Shown: positions 22,921 to 52,224 of the stretch, one piece after another
Position numbering within the stretch: position 1 is the stretch's first letter
Layout: each line of letters starts with the position of its first letter
NCBI GenBank assembly: GCA_914767715.1
Contig: OU612074.1
Span: forward strand, 18,400,062-18,464,061
Length of the DNA stretch: 64,000 nt
DNA from: Membranipora membranacea
Taxonomy: Eukaryota > Bryozoa > Gymnolaemata > Cheilostomatida > Membraniporidae
Direction: 5' to 3'
The notes under the pieces: model-generated
What the model saw: the letters and a program-made list of their open reading frames with translations, nothing else
Told to the model about the DNA's origin: nothing
The model's database searches: none
Position numbers and translations under genes: made by a program

Positions 22921-23356
22921 TAATTTTACCTCTCTTTTTAGGCACAAAATATCAATCATAATGTTACATAACTTGAACAAAAGCTTCAAGTCAAAAATAA
23001 ACAGACACAGCTGGACATTATTACTCCAATATATCACAGTGTAAAAGAAAGTAGAATTTTTCATCAGTAATTGCTGTTCATTGCAGCGACCAAGATGTCA
23101 ACTTCACTCCTCTGGTGAGCAAAAACAATCACTATCTCATTTACATCTCATTGTTTCTACAAGCGTTTTAAAGCTACTGCATGTCATTGGCATTCCATCA
23201 TCAATCCTGGCAAGGAACTGACAATAGTTACCAGGTTTCGGATGTTAAGCGGTTCGGCTACAAATAATAGTATTATACATGAAACCAATGATCTAAGTCA
23301 TTGATAAAACCTATAACTTGAATTGTCATCAATGAAATTTGTGTCTCATTTTTCAG

Positions 23357-25306
23357 AGTGATGTTACTACATGTCTTTTCGATATTCATATGCTGCGACA
23401 GTGTGTATGCTAGAGGAAAGAGAAAGCCTAATGTGATGAATGATGGCATATATGATGTGATTTTGAAAATAGAGAGTGGAAACTTTAAATCCGCAGTCAA
23501 GGACCGCAGTAAATTGGAGCGTTCTGCATATGTTCATCACTGGGGCTACAGGGGATGTTGGAGCATGGAAATCAAATACTCAGAACAGATTCTTCTCCTT
23601 GGTAAGCAGAGCCTAATTCACAATGTACTCATTGAATATTTCATTACACACAGCCCAATTTGTTGCACCGCATTTTCAAATTACCTGTCTCCCCGGGTAA
23701 TGTTTATTTTAGGTAATGCATGACTATTATTGTAATTGAATATTCTACATTCTGTTATCATGGCGATGATAAAAATTGAATGTTTGCAAAAAAAAAGAGT
23801 ATTGATGAGACTAAAAATATCACTCTACATACACAAATCTGTTGTTATAAAATGACATGAAAAATTGAAAAAAGCTGCTTTGCTGCTTCGTTGTGCGACA
23901 TCTCTTAGGCAAATATGGATATGATGCGCGAGAGGATGTTCGTTGGCTAGTGTTTAAAATAATTCAATAGTGATGTGGATGGGTTTCATTGTGTAAAATC
24001 TTACTAAAATGGGCTGAGGCTAGATGAAACAAAAAGTCATTGAGTAGTGGGATATCCTAGTGATTCAAGCCTTTCTTCGGAGGTAAACTCAGGTAAAATT
24101 ATTCTAGTTGCATATCTTTGTATGCTTTCAAGGCGTTGCTTATTAAAATCAGATAAAACAGTATACCAGGCAGGGGTAGCATAACAAGTTAATGAACGTA
24201 CATTGCTAGTGTAAAAAAGCTTCAACCCCTCTGCACTTAGACCCAAGGTTTTCAATTTACGCATTAGAAAAAGCCTGGAGTTACAACTAGACACAATGTT
24301 TGATATATGCTCGTTAAAACTTAACTTATTGTCTATTGTCACGCCTAAAAATTTAATGGAGGACATGGGTTTTATAACAGAGCCATCAAAATGTATATCT
24401 TCTGTAAACTTGGACCTCATTAGGAATGAGACGCCCCTCCGTTTCGAGATGGGTTTCGAGGCGGGGTGACACAGTCTCGTTGACACAAAACTAAGTTCCC
24501 CATTCTCATTTTCGAAGCAGGTAGAAAATGATTCAATTGTTCCTACTTCGTGCTGTCCCTTCTCATCTTGTTTTGACTTTCAAAAACTGTCTCATTCCAC
24601 CTTTAGTGTTAATTGGCTATTACGCTGAAGTACGGTCAATTGTGATGAATTCTCTTGTCTCCACATCCTCATTCATGAAACAATAAGTTGGTAATGAAAC
24701 TTAATTGAAATAACCTTGGTGCATACACTATGACTTTACTCATTCATACTGCATTCATATCAATAGCAGTAGCTAATGTAGTTTGTGTGGAATATTGGAG
24801 TTGTCCGCCCTTTTTGTTGGAGTCAATTGATATCGAAATACATAGAAGACATCTCCAGGTGTATGACATTTGGTGTGAATTTGACCAAGAACATATCTCC
24901 ATACCTTTGTGATTGGAGTCCCTAGGAATTTAATCACACAACACAAAGCATCTGCATACTACATTGTCAATATGTCTCAGACTGTAATGCCATATTTTAC
25001 TGATTTTTTGCAGATGGATTACGAGTGATACGACAATCCGAGAAGGCACCAGTGATTGCTAAACAATTTGATAATCAGAAGGGTCTTGGACCACGACGTT
25101 TGCAGTTAAAAATGAAAGACACATACGTAGGGTTCTCTGAGGCAACTATTGCATCTGCGTTACAACACTCAACCACCCGGCAATGACTGTCTGCTAGGTT
25201 CAGCAACAAGGCTCCCATTACACCGATATGCTGTAGGACCGTCATGTGGCGAGTACAAATTGACTTAGTTGACTTTCGTAACGACCCGGCGTATCATAAT
25301 GGCAAG
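23357..25306 (+). pseudogene. Integrase-like gene fragment (retroelement type), two exons
   Basis: Exon A (acceptor TTTTCAG at 23350-23356; ATG 23361; donor CTTG|GTAAGC after 23601) and exon B (acceptor TTTTTTGCAG, from 25014) join in phase 1. Exon A reads GIYDVILKIESGNFKSAV; exon B has KGLGPRRLQLKMKDTYVGF, similar to the region before retroviral-type integrase cores in KRBA2-like proteins. After a TGA at 25184-25186 the same frame continues with TVMWRVQIDLVDFRNDP, the expected start of the integrase core (first catalytic Asp region). It then ends abruptly at the right arm of the inverted repeat. Reads as a broken, spliced integrase gene. The Met-rich N-terminus looks like a signal peptide but may be an artefact of the start choice. 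Confidence 0.45.
24037..24486 (-). pseudogene. LINE reverse transcriptase C-terminal fragment
   Basis: 149-codon ORF with the conserved thumb/connector of non-LTR reverse transcriptases: FLGVTIDNKLSFNEHI, LMRKLKTLGLS, and YATPAWYTVLSDFNKQRLES, the pattern just after the YADD-bearing half in CR1/jockey-like LINEs. The catalytic half and the endonuclease are absent. Lies in the intron of the integrase-like fragment on the opposite strand. Confidence 0.8.
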
Positions 25307-25594
25307 GTTCCTGCACATAACTCAAATTTCTCCGACCAGGATTTGAGTTTAGAAACTGCATTTAATTCTATAACCTATCGTGGTACATTCAAATTTCTTT
25401 AAGACTGTGAAAATTGAAAGCGACAAGCTAAAAATCTCGTTCGAAGTTTGTTGAGCACTCTAGATTACAAAGTGATGAAAACATAATTGCCCTCATGCAA
25501 TTCAATGTTCCAAGATCGCCACCTATTGTATGCTAATGCTTTACATCCAGTTTAGGTTTTATTACCATACAATTTACATGGACACAATGAAGTT

Positions 25595-26011
25595 TCATCT
25601 TGGGAATGATGTAAAAATTCCTAAGTCAGTAGATAAAGGATAAGTCATAAAGAGATGAGGCGGTTCATGCATAAATGATTTAATACTTTTTTCCCATTTC
25701 TGGTATTCCAAGTAGTGTAAAAGCATACTTAAAGTATAGCCTATATCAAACATGAAGGTATATTTCAAGCTTGACATGTATGTAGATATTCGCCTTACTT
25801 GTGCTAAATCTTGATAGGATCCCGTATAAGACAGCAGTAGTGAATTCTGAGGTAACAAGTTTTTCATGATCCTAGGAAGTTCAAAAGTTTTCTCTGATAG
25901 AAATTGGTACAATATCCTCAATATTTCAACTCCCATAGTGTTTTGAAACCTGTAGCCTCTACCAATTGCTATGTCAAGGGTGGTGTAGTGGTTAGGATCT
26001 GTGCTTCTCAA
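25595..26011 (-). pseudogene. HBD element, C-terminal ORF (right copy)
   Basis: 138 codons downstream of the tRNA-like insert, reading GRGYRFQNTMGVEILRIL and on; longer than the left copy (6197-6430), which has gained a stop. Without the tRNA-like insert this would be the continuation of 26008-26658. Confidence 0.4.
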
Positions 26012-26050
26012 TCTGAGAGTTGCAGGTTCGAATCCCGGTCACTACCAATG
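25975..26050 (-). other. tRNA-like insertion (right arm)
   Basis: Same insert as 6167-6241; minus-strand A box GTAGTGGTTAGGAT and B box GGTTCGAATCC run left to right here on the plus strand because the arm is inverted. Presence in both arms dates the insertion before the arm duplication. Confidence 0.55.
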
Positions 26051-26658
26051 CTGTTTAAGGAGGTCTCATCTATATGTCTTGTTGTGTTCCTTTTATCTCC
26101 TGATGTTTTCAATGATTGTATAATATTGTACATTGAAGGGAATTTGATTTTCCTTATCTCCATAGCTTTCTTCGTCTTATTCTCTAACTGGAACTGGATA
26201 CTGACGGCACGTAGTGGTCTGTCATCTCTATCCCTCAGTCTGTTGACACAAAGTGCTCTAAATTCATGGTTGACATCTCTCAAAATGTCCTCTTCTCCAA
26301 ATGCCAATGGCACATTAGGGACAATCAGGATGTTTGTAGGCTTTGCTACAGTGTGCCTCATTGATGATCCACCAGGGAAATTAGTTTTCAAGCCTTCAAT
26401 TATATGTGTTCTCTGTGTATCATCTTCAATTTGTATGATAAACTTACACCTATCCGGGTATTCTCTACTAAATTGATATTTGTTTATAATTGTAATATCC
26501 ATTGGTCCAAAAACTTTGCACAAGTGCAATCTTATTTCATCTTTTTTTATTTCTTGCGGTCGTGCCAAGTTATGAAGAACAACACATTTCTTCCAGTTGA
26601 AGATATATGTTGTTTTATTTTGGTTATTATATTTCGTTTGTTCTCTCCGCCATTGCAT
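26008..26658 (-). pseudogene. HBD element, RRM-like part (right copy)
   Basis: 216 codons open through the stretch that is deleted in the left arm (EIRLHLCKVFGP), with CVVLHNLARP and ILIVPNVP, the beta-strand-like motifs of two RRM-like units. It is separated from the coiled-coil part by a single stop (AAA to TAA) near 26668. Confidence 0.5.
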
Positions 26659-26667
26659 TGGCTCATC

Positions 26668-27126
26668 TTATTTCTCGGTGTTGCTCCTGGTGTTCTGGTG
26701 TACGATATTATGTTTGAGCACATCAGAGGCAAGGACTTTTTGATCTTTCAACTCATCTGTCATGCTCTTCATCTCTGTAGAGAGGACTTTTATGTCCTCT
26801 CCTAAACATGACATATTTTTTTCTATGTTTACGGTGTTAGTACTGTATTTCCCTTCTAAGAGTTCCAATGTTTTTCGCAAGTATGCGACATCACTCGTTA
26901 AGGTTTTGACTTGGAGTGCCATGTACTTACAATTAGTACACTCCGATTTAGTCATTGTTGGTGCTTGATGAGATGATTTATTAAAGGTACAAATACCAGT
27001 GTCTGAGGTACTATTACCAATATCAAAGTTTTTGTTGATGATACCCTCCAATGGCGATCTACTTCTTGACTTGCTGCTTTCTAGCTCGTCCAATGCGTCA
27101 ACGGACTCCTGCTCAAAATCTACCAA
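26668..27126 (-). pseudogene. HBD element, coiled-coil part (right copy)
   Basis: 152 codons: acidic Ser/Arg segment, CTNC, heptad-rich coiled coil ending near NTRSNTEK. Lies directly in frame behind the HBD ORF with only a TAA and two or three codons between. Confidence 0.5.
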
Positions 27127-27132
27127 GGTACA

Positions 27133-27384
27133 TTATACTCCTGCCTTGTTCAAATATCGCTCAGCATTTTCAAGGGTGCGAAAACCCTTGAATGATGCAC
27201 CACTGTCTTTATTCACTGAGTCGTTACATTTAAGCCAGTTTTTAAAAATACCTGTTGTCTTTCCTGTGGCAACAGCATAGAATGCGTATCCTTTCTTGTT
27301 CTTAGTATCACTCATGTAAGGTATTGTTATTGTCAAAATTTGGTTATTTATGAGAAAATTCTGAAGAGAACTTTTCACATCCAA
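27133..27384 (-). CDS. RNase H1-type hybrid-binding domain ORF (right copy)
   Basis: Same domain as 4915-5097: AFYAVATGKTTGIFKNW and SGASFKGF conserved, with few substitutions. Ends in the same TAA. Confidence 0.55.
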   Translation of the reverse strand: MDVKSSLQNFLINNQILTITIPYMSDTKNKKGYAFYAVATGKTTGIFKNWLKCNDSVNKDSGASFKGFRTLENAERYLNKAGV

Positions 27385-27490
27385 CTGTCTAGCATGACAT
27401 CACCCACAACAGTCATGTTATGACAGTATTAATGGATGCTGAGGTAACAATAAAGAAAGAAAAAAATGAATCAAATAACCTGAAAAATAC

Positions 27491-27850
27491 TCAACAATTA
27501 TCCATAGCACAATATATAACATCGATATTCAACTCCCCACCTTGTTTTGAAGTTCGTATGCACCTATCTACATCTTGCAACATATCATCATCACAAATTT
27601 TCATAATATGAGAAGACAACTCGGCATTTTTGATGACTTGCGACATTTGCGACGTTAGTGGGTTTGAGCTTTTGCAACGATTAAAAAATTGCGACGTTTG
27701 TGGGTTTGCGACGTTATAAAAACCCTTCGTTGCTACGGTTTGGGTTTGCGACGTTAGTGGAATGTTAGATTGCGACATTTTGACGTTTGCGACATTTGTG
27801 GGTTGAACAGGGGATAGGGTTTCCATTTTTTCTCGATTTTTTCTTCTCAA
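27491..27850 (-). CDS. Element ORF with CGTCGCAA array (right copy)
   Basis: 119 codons, counterpart of 4389-4739, with the array at about 27640-27800. No known domain. Confidence 0.3.
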   Translation of the reverse strand: MRRKNREKMETLSPVQPTNVANVKMSQSNIPLTSQTQTVATKGFYNVANPQTSQFFNRCKSSNPLTSQMSQVIKNAELSSHIMKICDDDMLQDVDRCIRTSKQGGELNIDVIYCAMDNC

Positions 27851-27894
27851 AGATAGTAGTTATACAAATATTCTATTTCGATTTTAACTCTTCT

Positions 27895-28038
27895 TCATTC
27901 TCTAGTTGTTCTTTTTCCTTTTTTCATTGTCTTTTTTTTTACTTTTGGCACTATTCGATAACCCTCCGCTACTGGAATGAAATAGACTGCCAATAAAAGT
28001 GCTAAAATAAGCAAATTGATGTAGGTTATTCCTTGCAT
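27895..28038 (-). pseudogene. Small secreted-type ORF (right copy)
   Basis: Counterpart of 4200-4337. Signal-like hydrophobic stretch intact; one base missing just after VAEGY changes the basic tail. Confidence 0.35.
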
Positions 28039-31000
28039 GTGTTGATTTTTATTATACAGGTGCTTGATGTATTCTTTTGAATGAAAAACAAGCACATTAG
28101 AAATGGTATAACAAACACCTGTGAGGATTCGATGTGGATGCTAGGCATTTGAAAACCTGACCGCAAGTGCCATACAAATAGGTCTGCTTGGGATCAATTT
28201 AGATCAACTATTATTTAAATATAACAAAACATGATATCTGGATGATCTGCTCTGCTCTGAATCTGCTGGAGCTTAGGTTCTCTGGATCATAAAATTGACA
28301 TGTTCTACCGTATCTTGTCATCAATACAAACCTTAATCTACCTGTGCGCATAGCTTGCAAAAAAACGATACAGTTTCAGATGTATTGTCTTCGATATTCC
28401 TATGCTAATTATGAAGCCAAATTAATCTTTTAACATAGACATACAAATTATAGGCTCCTCATTTTGAAGTCTTTGTATCCTACACACCTAACCGATTCAA
28501 TCTCAGCGAAACTAAGAATTGTAACCTTTCCTACATTAGATCTATGGATTGTAGCACTATGTCTGCAACCAGGGAACTACTTGCTTCAACTAACTGACGA
28601 ATCATCTAAGTTTGATTTGTCCAAAGATTTTCCTTGAATGCACTAGAATTGGCGAGGTAAAAGTGTTTTGTGCGAGATATTGCCAACCAGAGTTAAGTGA
28701 GCTGGTGCAGGTGCAGTGTGCAGTGTGCAGTGTGCAGGTCTGACCTATGTATTCAATGTTGGCCCAACAAATAAATACTGTCAATGCAGGATTTGCCAAC
28801 AGTAATTGGCAAGGTCAGTAAACCTGTGGTTTTATCATCTATTGATAGAGCTTAAATTGCTGATTGCACTGAAAGCAGTCATACATTGCATGTTTGAAAT
28901 ATTACGTCCGTCTGGTCGCTATGGCAGTTTCCAGTTGTCTTAATCTATTTATTTGTTTCAATTACATAAGATCTGAGCAGGGCTAGTCATCACATTTTGT
29001 TACTTATTGGCCAAGATATTATCTGAATCTCAGAACACCTTAGAATTGTTATACTGCAGCCGCGCTATACCATACCATCTGCAATTTTTTGCAATAGTAC
29101 TTAGTTGATCAGATATCTCTTGCGACAATATTTAGTCATGTACTGTATAAAAATAACTAGCCTGAACATAATCGACATGAGTTTGTTGACTTTGAAAATC
29201 CTTAAGATTGTAATCCCATCATTGGCATTTGCACAATAGAACTGTGAAAGCATAACTCCAAGTTAAACCAATGTTTCAAAATTACATAAATAGAACTTAG
29301 TCTTTGATGTGAGTCTCCTCAATAACGATATCAGTTTGACGATGGACACTGTTGATGATCTCTAGTCTAGATTTGCCCTGATACTGATCGCTTATGTCAA
29401 GATGCCGGCCGTCAATTTGATGTCGATGTTACTAACTGTCTAAAGTGGCCCAAATACTGGAAACTTATGCCAAGATGCTGACACCAAATTGACGTCAGTT
29501 TGATGTCTGGCACTGATGTTGATATCTAAACTGGAGTGACCCCAATACTATCAACTTATGTCAAGATGCCGACATCAAATTGATTGACATTTATTACTAA
29601 TGTCCCAAAGTCACCCTAATATTGACCTCAATATGAGGTTGATATTGGTGACTTGCCTGCTGGGATAATCCAGATCTGTCTTGGCCTTCACCATGAGATA
29701 ATTTATAATTTGTGTTTCTTACACGACAGCCTCCATGTTATGAATATCAAAAAGTTGATGAAATAGCTAGGAACTTGTTCTGAATTACCAATACTTTTGC
29801 GATTTACAGTTTGTATTTTGTAAATATAATACAGCAAGGTTGGTCTAGTTTATTGATTCAGAGAGGCCAATTTAACTGACTACAGAATCACACAATTTTG
29901 GCAAGAATATATTCTACTTTGCTCCATTTAGTTACCATAGCCAGACTTTAAGGACCAAACATAAATATTGAGTTTTGCTTTAAAAATTGCTTGTGTCACA
30001 ACTAATGTAACATAAATTGTGTACAAGTGTTGAAGCTGTCAACTGTTGATCATCAAATATTTTGTGGGTATAATGTTTGAATTTCCTGGTTATAAATGCC
30101 ATCAAATGTTAGCAAAATTATTTGTGCATAATAAGCTATAAGGCGCATCAAGATAGGCCTATTAAAACAATGATCTAGTTGTTTTACTTATAGGAGTGAT
30201 TGTCTTTACCCGCTTAAGTCTGGAGTTGAGTCCTGTGTCTTGAGTAGTTAGGACAGGTGGTTCAGCATTATACACCGCCTCTCTGAGAGTCAGCTTTATT
30301 TGCATGGTGATAGCACTCATCAATAGATTCTCACTGTACAAAAATATATAACAACACAAACACAAACACAACAATGTGAATGTGACCAATGAGCAAGATT
30401 TAAAATTTTGTTGACCTATTCTTATTTGGTAGATTAGCTTGAGAAATCACCAGGCAAAAAGTATTCAACACCTTTTAGTTTACGAGGCAGGAAGGATATT
30501 TCAATGACCGTTAGCTTCACCCATAAACTTAATAATAACCTTACACAGGACACAATACAAAGATTAAACATTGTGGGTAATGTTACGACATTGTGTAATA
30601 GCATTGGTGTTATCATTGACTTCCAGTCCATATACCCGGTTTTAATTGACAACTTAATCAAATTGATTTTGAGGTTGAAAATTGTGATAGAGTTTGCCAC
30701 TTGTTGCGAACATTTTGATATTATAGTTCACTGCAAAACAGTCTCTTAGAAAATCAAGATAAGACTGATGAAAAGATGCTGCTGAATGTAAAGCAATTTT
30801 CAAACTGAAAATCTGATCAAAATTGATAAAGTTATCAACAAAACTGCAAATCAAAGATAGCACCATTGCTATAACACAATCCAACACTGTAACATCACCC
30901 CCTCTATTTAACTGTATATAGTGTCTTGCCCATGCTCATTATTATTAAGTCTATGGTTTCACCACCTATGGTTTCATCACACAAGTTGAATTTGCCATTT

Positions 31001-31119
31001 CTGGCAATTTGACACAGGAATTTTCTAATTCATCACTTGTAACTAAGACTGAATGTTCATTCCTACTGTTTTATGTGGTTTCTGACTTTTATCAGGGTTT
31101 TTAATTATGATTTTTGCAG

Positions 31120-31341
31120 AGGTTTTATCTCAGCTCGTTATAATCAACCCATGTGTCATTATCTCAGAAAGAAGATGAGAAGATGGGCAATGGCCCTGCA
31201 GAGAACTTTAGACTTGCCCCCGTTGGGCTGTACAATATGTCTATATGCGGCATAGATTACAGCCCAAGATTTAGCAGATACTCTGCAGAGTTTGTTAATC
31301 AATATCAGGGTGTTTCTCTCCCACAACTGGAATCACTCATG
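31120..31341 (+). CDS. Exon-like ORF in 2-kb repeat, copy 1
   Basis: Acceptor ATTTTTGCAG, donor CTCATG|GTAACT, 222 nt. An ATG at 31183 opens a 53-codon frame to the donor (GLYNMSICGIDYSPRFSRY, SLPQLESLM). Protein not recognised. Copy 2 keeps the frame, the splice signals and most residues, so this may be the first coding exon of the element or a captured host exon. Confidence 0.35.
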
Positions 31342-32890
31342 GTAACTCAACACCAGACACCAGACACCAGACCCCACACTCTCCTGTGGCTAGCTTGATG
31401 TAGGTGGAATTCATTCCGCTTGAACATAGGTGAATCACGTGGTCAACTAGTCGATGTTACAAACTAGTGCCAAATAATCTCTACATATTTACCCAGAAAA
31501 AGAAAGAAAAATTGTCCCCAATACTAACAAGTTATGTCAAGATGTCGGTTTGACGTTGATTATTAATGTCCAAAAATCACCCAAATAGTTGATGAAATAG
31601 CCAGGAACTCACTCTGGCTTAATAATTTTTTTTTATTACAGTTTGTATTTTGAAAATATAATTAAAATAGACCCATTTAATTGTATATTGAATCACACAA
31701 TTTTGGTAAGAATATATTTTATTTTGCTTTATTTAGTTTTCATATCCATACCTTAAGGACCCAACAAAAATATGGTGTTATGCTTTAAAAATTGCTTGTG
31801 TCACAACTAATGTAACATAAATTGTGTACAAGTGTTGAAACTGTCAAGCGTTGATCATCAAATGTTTTGCTGTATAATGTTTGCATTTCCTGGTTATGAA
31901 TGCCATCATGAATTAGTAATCTTTGTGCATAATTAGCCATAAATGGAATCGAAATGGGTCTATTAAAACAATGATCCAGTTGTATTACTAATGGAAGTGA
32001 TTGTCTTTATCTGCTTAAGTCTTGAATATAGTCCTGAGTCTTGAGTAGTTAACACAGGTGGTTCAGCAGTATACACCCCCTCGTTCAGAGTCAGCTTTAT
32101 TTGCATGGTGATAGCACTCATCAATAGATTCTCACTGTACAAAAATTATAAAGAAATACATAAATAAATACACATACACATCAAACACAAACATAAACAT
32201 AAACGCAACAATGTTAAGATTTAAAATTTGGTAGATTAGCTTGAGAAAACACTCGGTATTTGACACCTTTTAGTTTATGAAGCAGGAATGATATTTTAAT
32301 ACCCGTAAGCTTCACCAATTAACTTAATAATAAACTTAGGCAGGACACAATACGAAGAATAAGCGTTGTGAGTAACGTTACGACATTGTGTATAGCATTG
32401 GTGATATCATTGACTTCCAGTCCATAAACCGGTTTTTACTGATAACTCAATCATAATGATCGGATTTTAAGTGAGAAAATTGCAATATATTTTGCCGCTT
32501 GTTGCAAAAAATTATCATCGAAAAGCAGGATAAGATTGATGAAAAGATGTTGCTAAATATAAAGATATTTTCAAACTGAAAATCTGATCAAAATTGATCA
32601 ATTTAGCAACAAAACTGCAAATCAAAGATAGCATCATTGCTATAACACAATCCAACACTGTAACATCACCCCCTCTATTTAACTGTATATAGTGTCTTGC
32701 CCATGTTCATTATTATTAAGTCTATGGTTTCACCACCTATGGTTTCATCACACAAGTTGAATTTGCCATTTCTGGCAATTTGACACAGGAATCTTCTAAT
32801 TTATCACTTGTAACTATGACTGAATGTTTATTCCTACTGTTTTATGTGTTTACTGACTTTTATCAGTGTTTTTAATTATGATTTTTGCAG

Positions 32891-33112
32891 AGGCTTTATC
32901 TCAGCTTGTTATAATCAACCCATGTGTCATTATCTCAGAAAGAAGATGAGAAGATGGGCAATGGCCCTGCAGAGAAGGTTAGACCTGCCCTCGTTGGGCT
33001 GTACAATATGTCTATATGCGGCATAGTTTACAGCCCAAGATTTAGCAGATACTCTGCAGAGTTTGTTAATCAATATCAGGGTGTTTCCCTCCCACAACTA
33101 GAATCACTCATG
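32891..33112 (+). CDS. Exon-like ORF in 2-kb repeat, copy 2
   Basis: Same length and splice signals as copy 1; ATG at 32954. Changes cluster near the start (ENFRLAP versus EKVRPAL) and one Asp to Val in CGID; the rest is identical. Confidence 0.35.
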
Positions 33113-33290
33113 GTAACTCAACACCAGACACCAGACCCCACACTCTCCTGTGGTTAGCTTGATGTAGGTGGAATTCCTTCCGCTTGAACATAGGTGAATC
33201 ACGTGGTCAACTAGTTGATGTTACAAGCTAGTGCCAAATAATCTCTACATATTACCCAAAAAAAAGAAGAAAAAAATTGTTCTCACAATC

Positions 33291-33695
33291 ACTCAATTAT
33301 CTTAATTTGACTGCGTACTATTTAAAGTTTCAGAGATAGAAGTTTAACAAGCTTTAAATTGTGGGATTTAAATCAAAGAACTAAATTTTTTTCTCCCGTT
33401 GCTGTGCATGAAACAAAATTATTACTTATAGTCAAAACTCATAATAAGATATATGATATTTGGCAAAATTCGAGCTTTCTTGCATCATATTGTGAGTACT
33501 AGCTGTACTTTTAATTAAATGATATCATAATATTTTCTTTTACTTAGTGTGCTAATAATTTCCATAGGCTTTTAATGCTTTAATTTTTGTATGATATACT
33601 TATTTATACTTGATTTTGAGTGGAGAGTTGATATTGATATTTAATAAGGGGGAGAAAGGACATGTTTTCATGAGCTCGCAGCTTAACTATAAATT
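33291..33695. other. Downstream flank of receptor gene
   Basis: AT-rich, no ORF and no exact AATAAA seen on the minus strand; the transcript end is not resolved. Confidence 0.3.
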
Positions 33696-50920
<17,225 letters not shown>

Positions 50921-51122
50921 GTGTTCCTCTACCTTACCTAAGAACAACAATGAGCTGATTCTTGACTTAACATTCACGCAATGCAAAATCAGACCTTTTA
51001 GTTTTAGTACTAGCATGTTTTATTAAATCACTTTATTGCATACTACAGCGATAAAAGTTTTTTTTTTTTAATATTTAATTGGCATCTATAGTAATACTAT
51101 TTAACTGTTTTATCAATATTTA

Positions 51123-51178
51123 ACTATATTCTACTATATTCTACTATATTCTACTATATTCTACTATATTCTACTATG
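51123..51178. repeat. 10-bp tandem repeat (TTCTACTATA)n
   Basis: Five to six copies of CTATATTCTA, upstream of the receptor start. Confidence 0.85.
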
Positions 51179-51230
51179 TTTACTATATTTAATTGTTTAA
51201 CTCGGAATAACTATTTTACTATTTATTCCA

Positions 51231-51593
51231 TTAAATATAGAATATCATACTATTTGTTACCTGGATAGTGGTCAGTGCGCTGGTATATGTGTCCTGTAAA
51301 AAATTGCCAACTGACTTGTGGTATATGGCTTTTTGTGAAGTTGTAAACAATAAAAAATACTGACAATGAAAACGATTTAACATAGGGTATGCAACGCATA
51401 AAATCAAATTTGTTATCAGAATTACAACCAGACAAAAAACAATTAACATAGTAAACAAATTACAAAATAAATTTAAACACTTGCAATTATTGATCGGAGA
51501 GGTCATTGAATAAACAGCGATTGTTGAGACCATGACTCCTCCAAGTACATAATTAACACCGCTTAAAAGAGTATAGATAGTTTTATATAACAT
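51231..51593 (-). CDS. Possible multi-pass membrane protein exon
   Basis: 120-codon ORF with two long hydrophobic stretches (VLGGVMVSTIAVYSM and LFTMLIVFCLVVILITNLIL), followed by a polar segment that reaches a good donor ATCCAG|GTAACA at about 51262. Order and spacing resemble a tetraspanin N-terminal half, but the CCG motif that should follow is not found. Might be chance in AT-rich DNA. Confidence 0.2.
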   Translation of the reverse strand: MLYKTIYTLLSGVNYVLGGVMVSTIAVYSMTSPINNCKCLNLFCNLFTMLIVFCLVVILITNLILCVAYPMLNRFHCQYFLLFTTSQKAIYHKSVGNFLQDTYTSALTTIQVTNSMIFYI

Positions 51594-51751
51594 TTGATTA
51601 GATGATAGAGTGAATATTGAATACTTGACCTAACAATATACGCTCAAAATTATTAAGATATAGCCTTAGCAATTGATAGAAGTCTCCACAAACAATTTGC
51701 AACATATTAAGAACGCATAGAGAACAGATTCATTTAAAAAATCAAACTTAC

Positions 51752-51914
51752 ATAGTGTAGGGTTCTATAAGGTGTCTGCCTTGGAGCTGAGTTGAAATAA
51801 AGTATACAGAAAATTACTGCCAGCCAGAGATAAAACTTCCTCTTGCTGAGCTGCCGCATGTAATTATGCTGGCCGATGGTCAAAACAAAAGAGTCATAGC
51901 TATAGAACTTAGAA
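51752..51914 (-). CDS. Possible signal-anchor exon
   Basis: Acceptor TTGTTTTACAG, donor CACTAT|GTAAGT. An ATG at 51859 opens 36 codons: basic start (MRQLSKRK), one helix (FYLWLAVIFCILYF), polar stem. This is how type II Golgi enzymes begin. No catalytic exon seen downstream, so the identity is open. Confidence 0.25.
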
Positions 51915-52224
51915 CTGTAAAACAATAATAAGCGCAAACAGCTGAGAGAAATAGCTGGCTGCTTTAGCTATGTTTATAATATCGGTTTAAATAAAGAAAA
52001 AAAATACTAATGCTAATTACCTTAATCAACTGGTCTTTTGTATTTCTTATCGCACCAAAAAAAAATATTTATAAACAAAAATTTCTATTCCAAATCAGTT
52101 AGTAAGCTACAGTATGTAACATCCAGGTTACTAAACAGAAAAAATTAAAATGAGTAAATTGCGGCCATAATTTTATCTTACCTATTTTAAGAGTGTTTTG
52201 GGCAGCCTTAGTGGATGTTACTTT

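Larger units (their letters stand above)
25307..32340 (-). repeat. Right arm of large inverted repeat
   Basis: Reverse-complement counterpart of 1-6762. Its inner end abuts an integrase-like coding fragment directly, as if the arm had inserted there. Order read on the minus strand: about 2-kb units, small secreted-type ORF, CGTCGCAA-rich ORF, HBD ORF, coiled-coil/RRM-like ORF, tRNA-like insert, C-terminal ORF. It keeps some reading frames that are broken in the left arm, and the reverse is also true. Confidence 0.85.
29540..33290 (-). repeat. Tandem 1.8-2 kb units at outer end of right arm
   Basis: Two consecutive units (about 29540-31500 and 31500-33290), inverted relative to 1-2600. The outer half of each (30420-31500 and 32240-33290) has no partner in this window's left arm, presumably because the window starts there. 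Each carries the same exon-like ORF. Confidence 0.7.
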
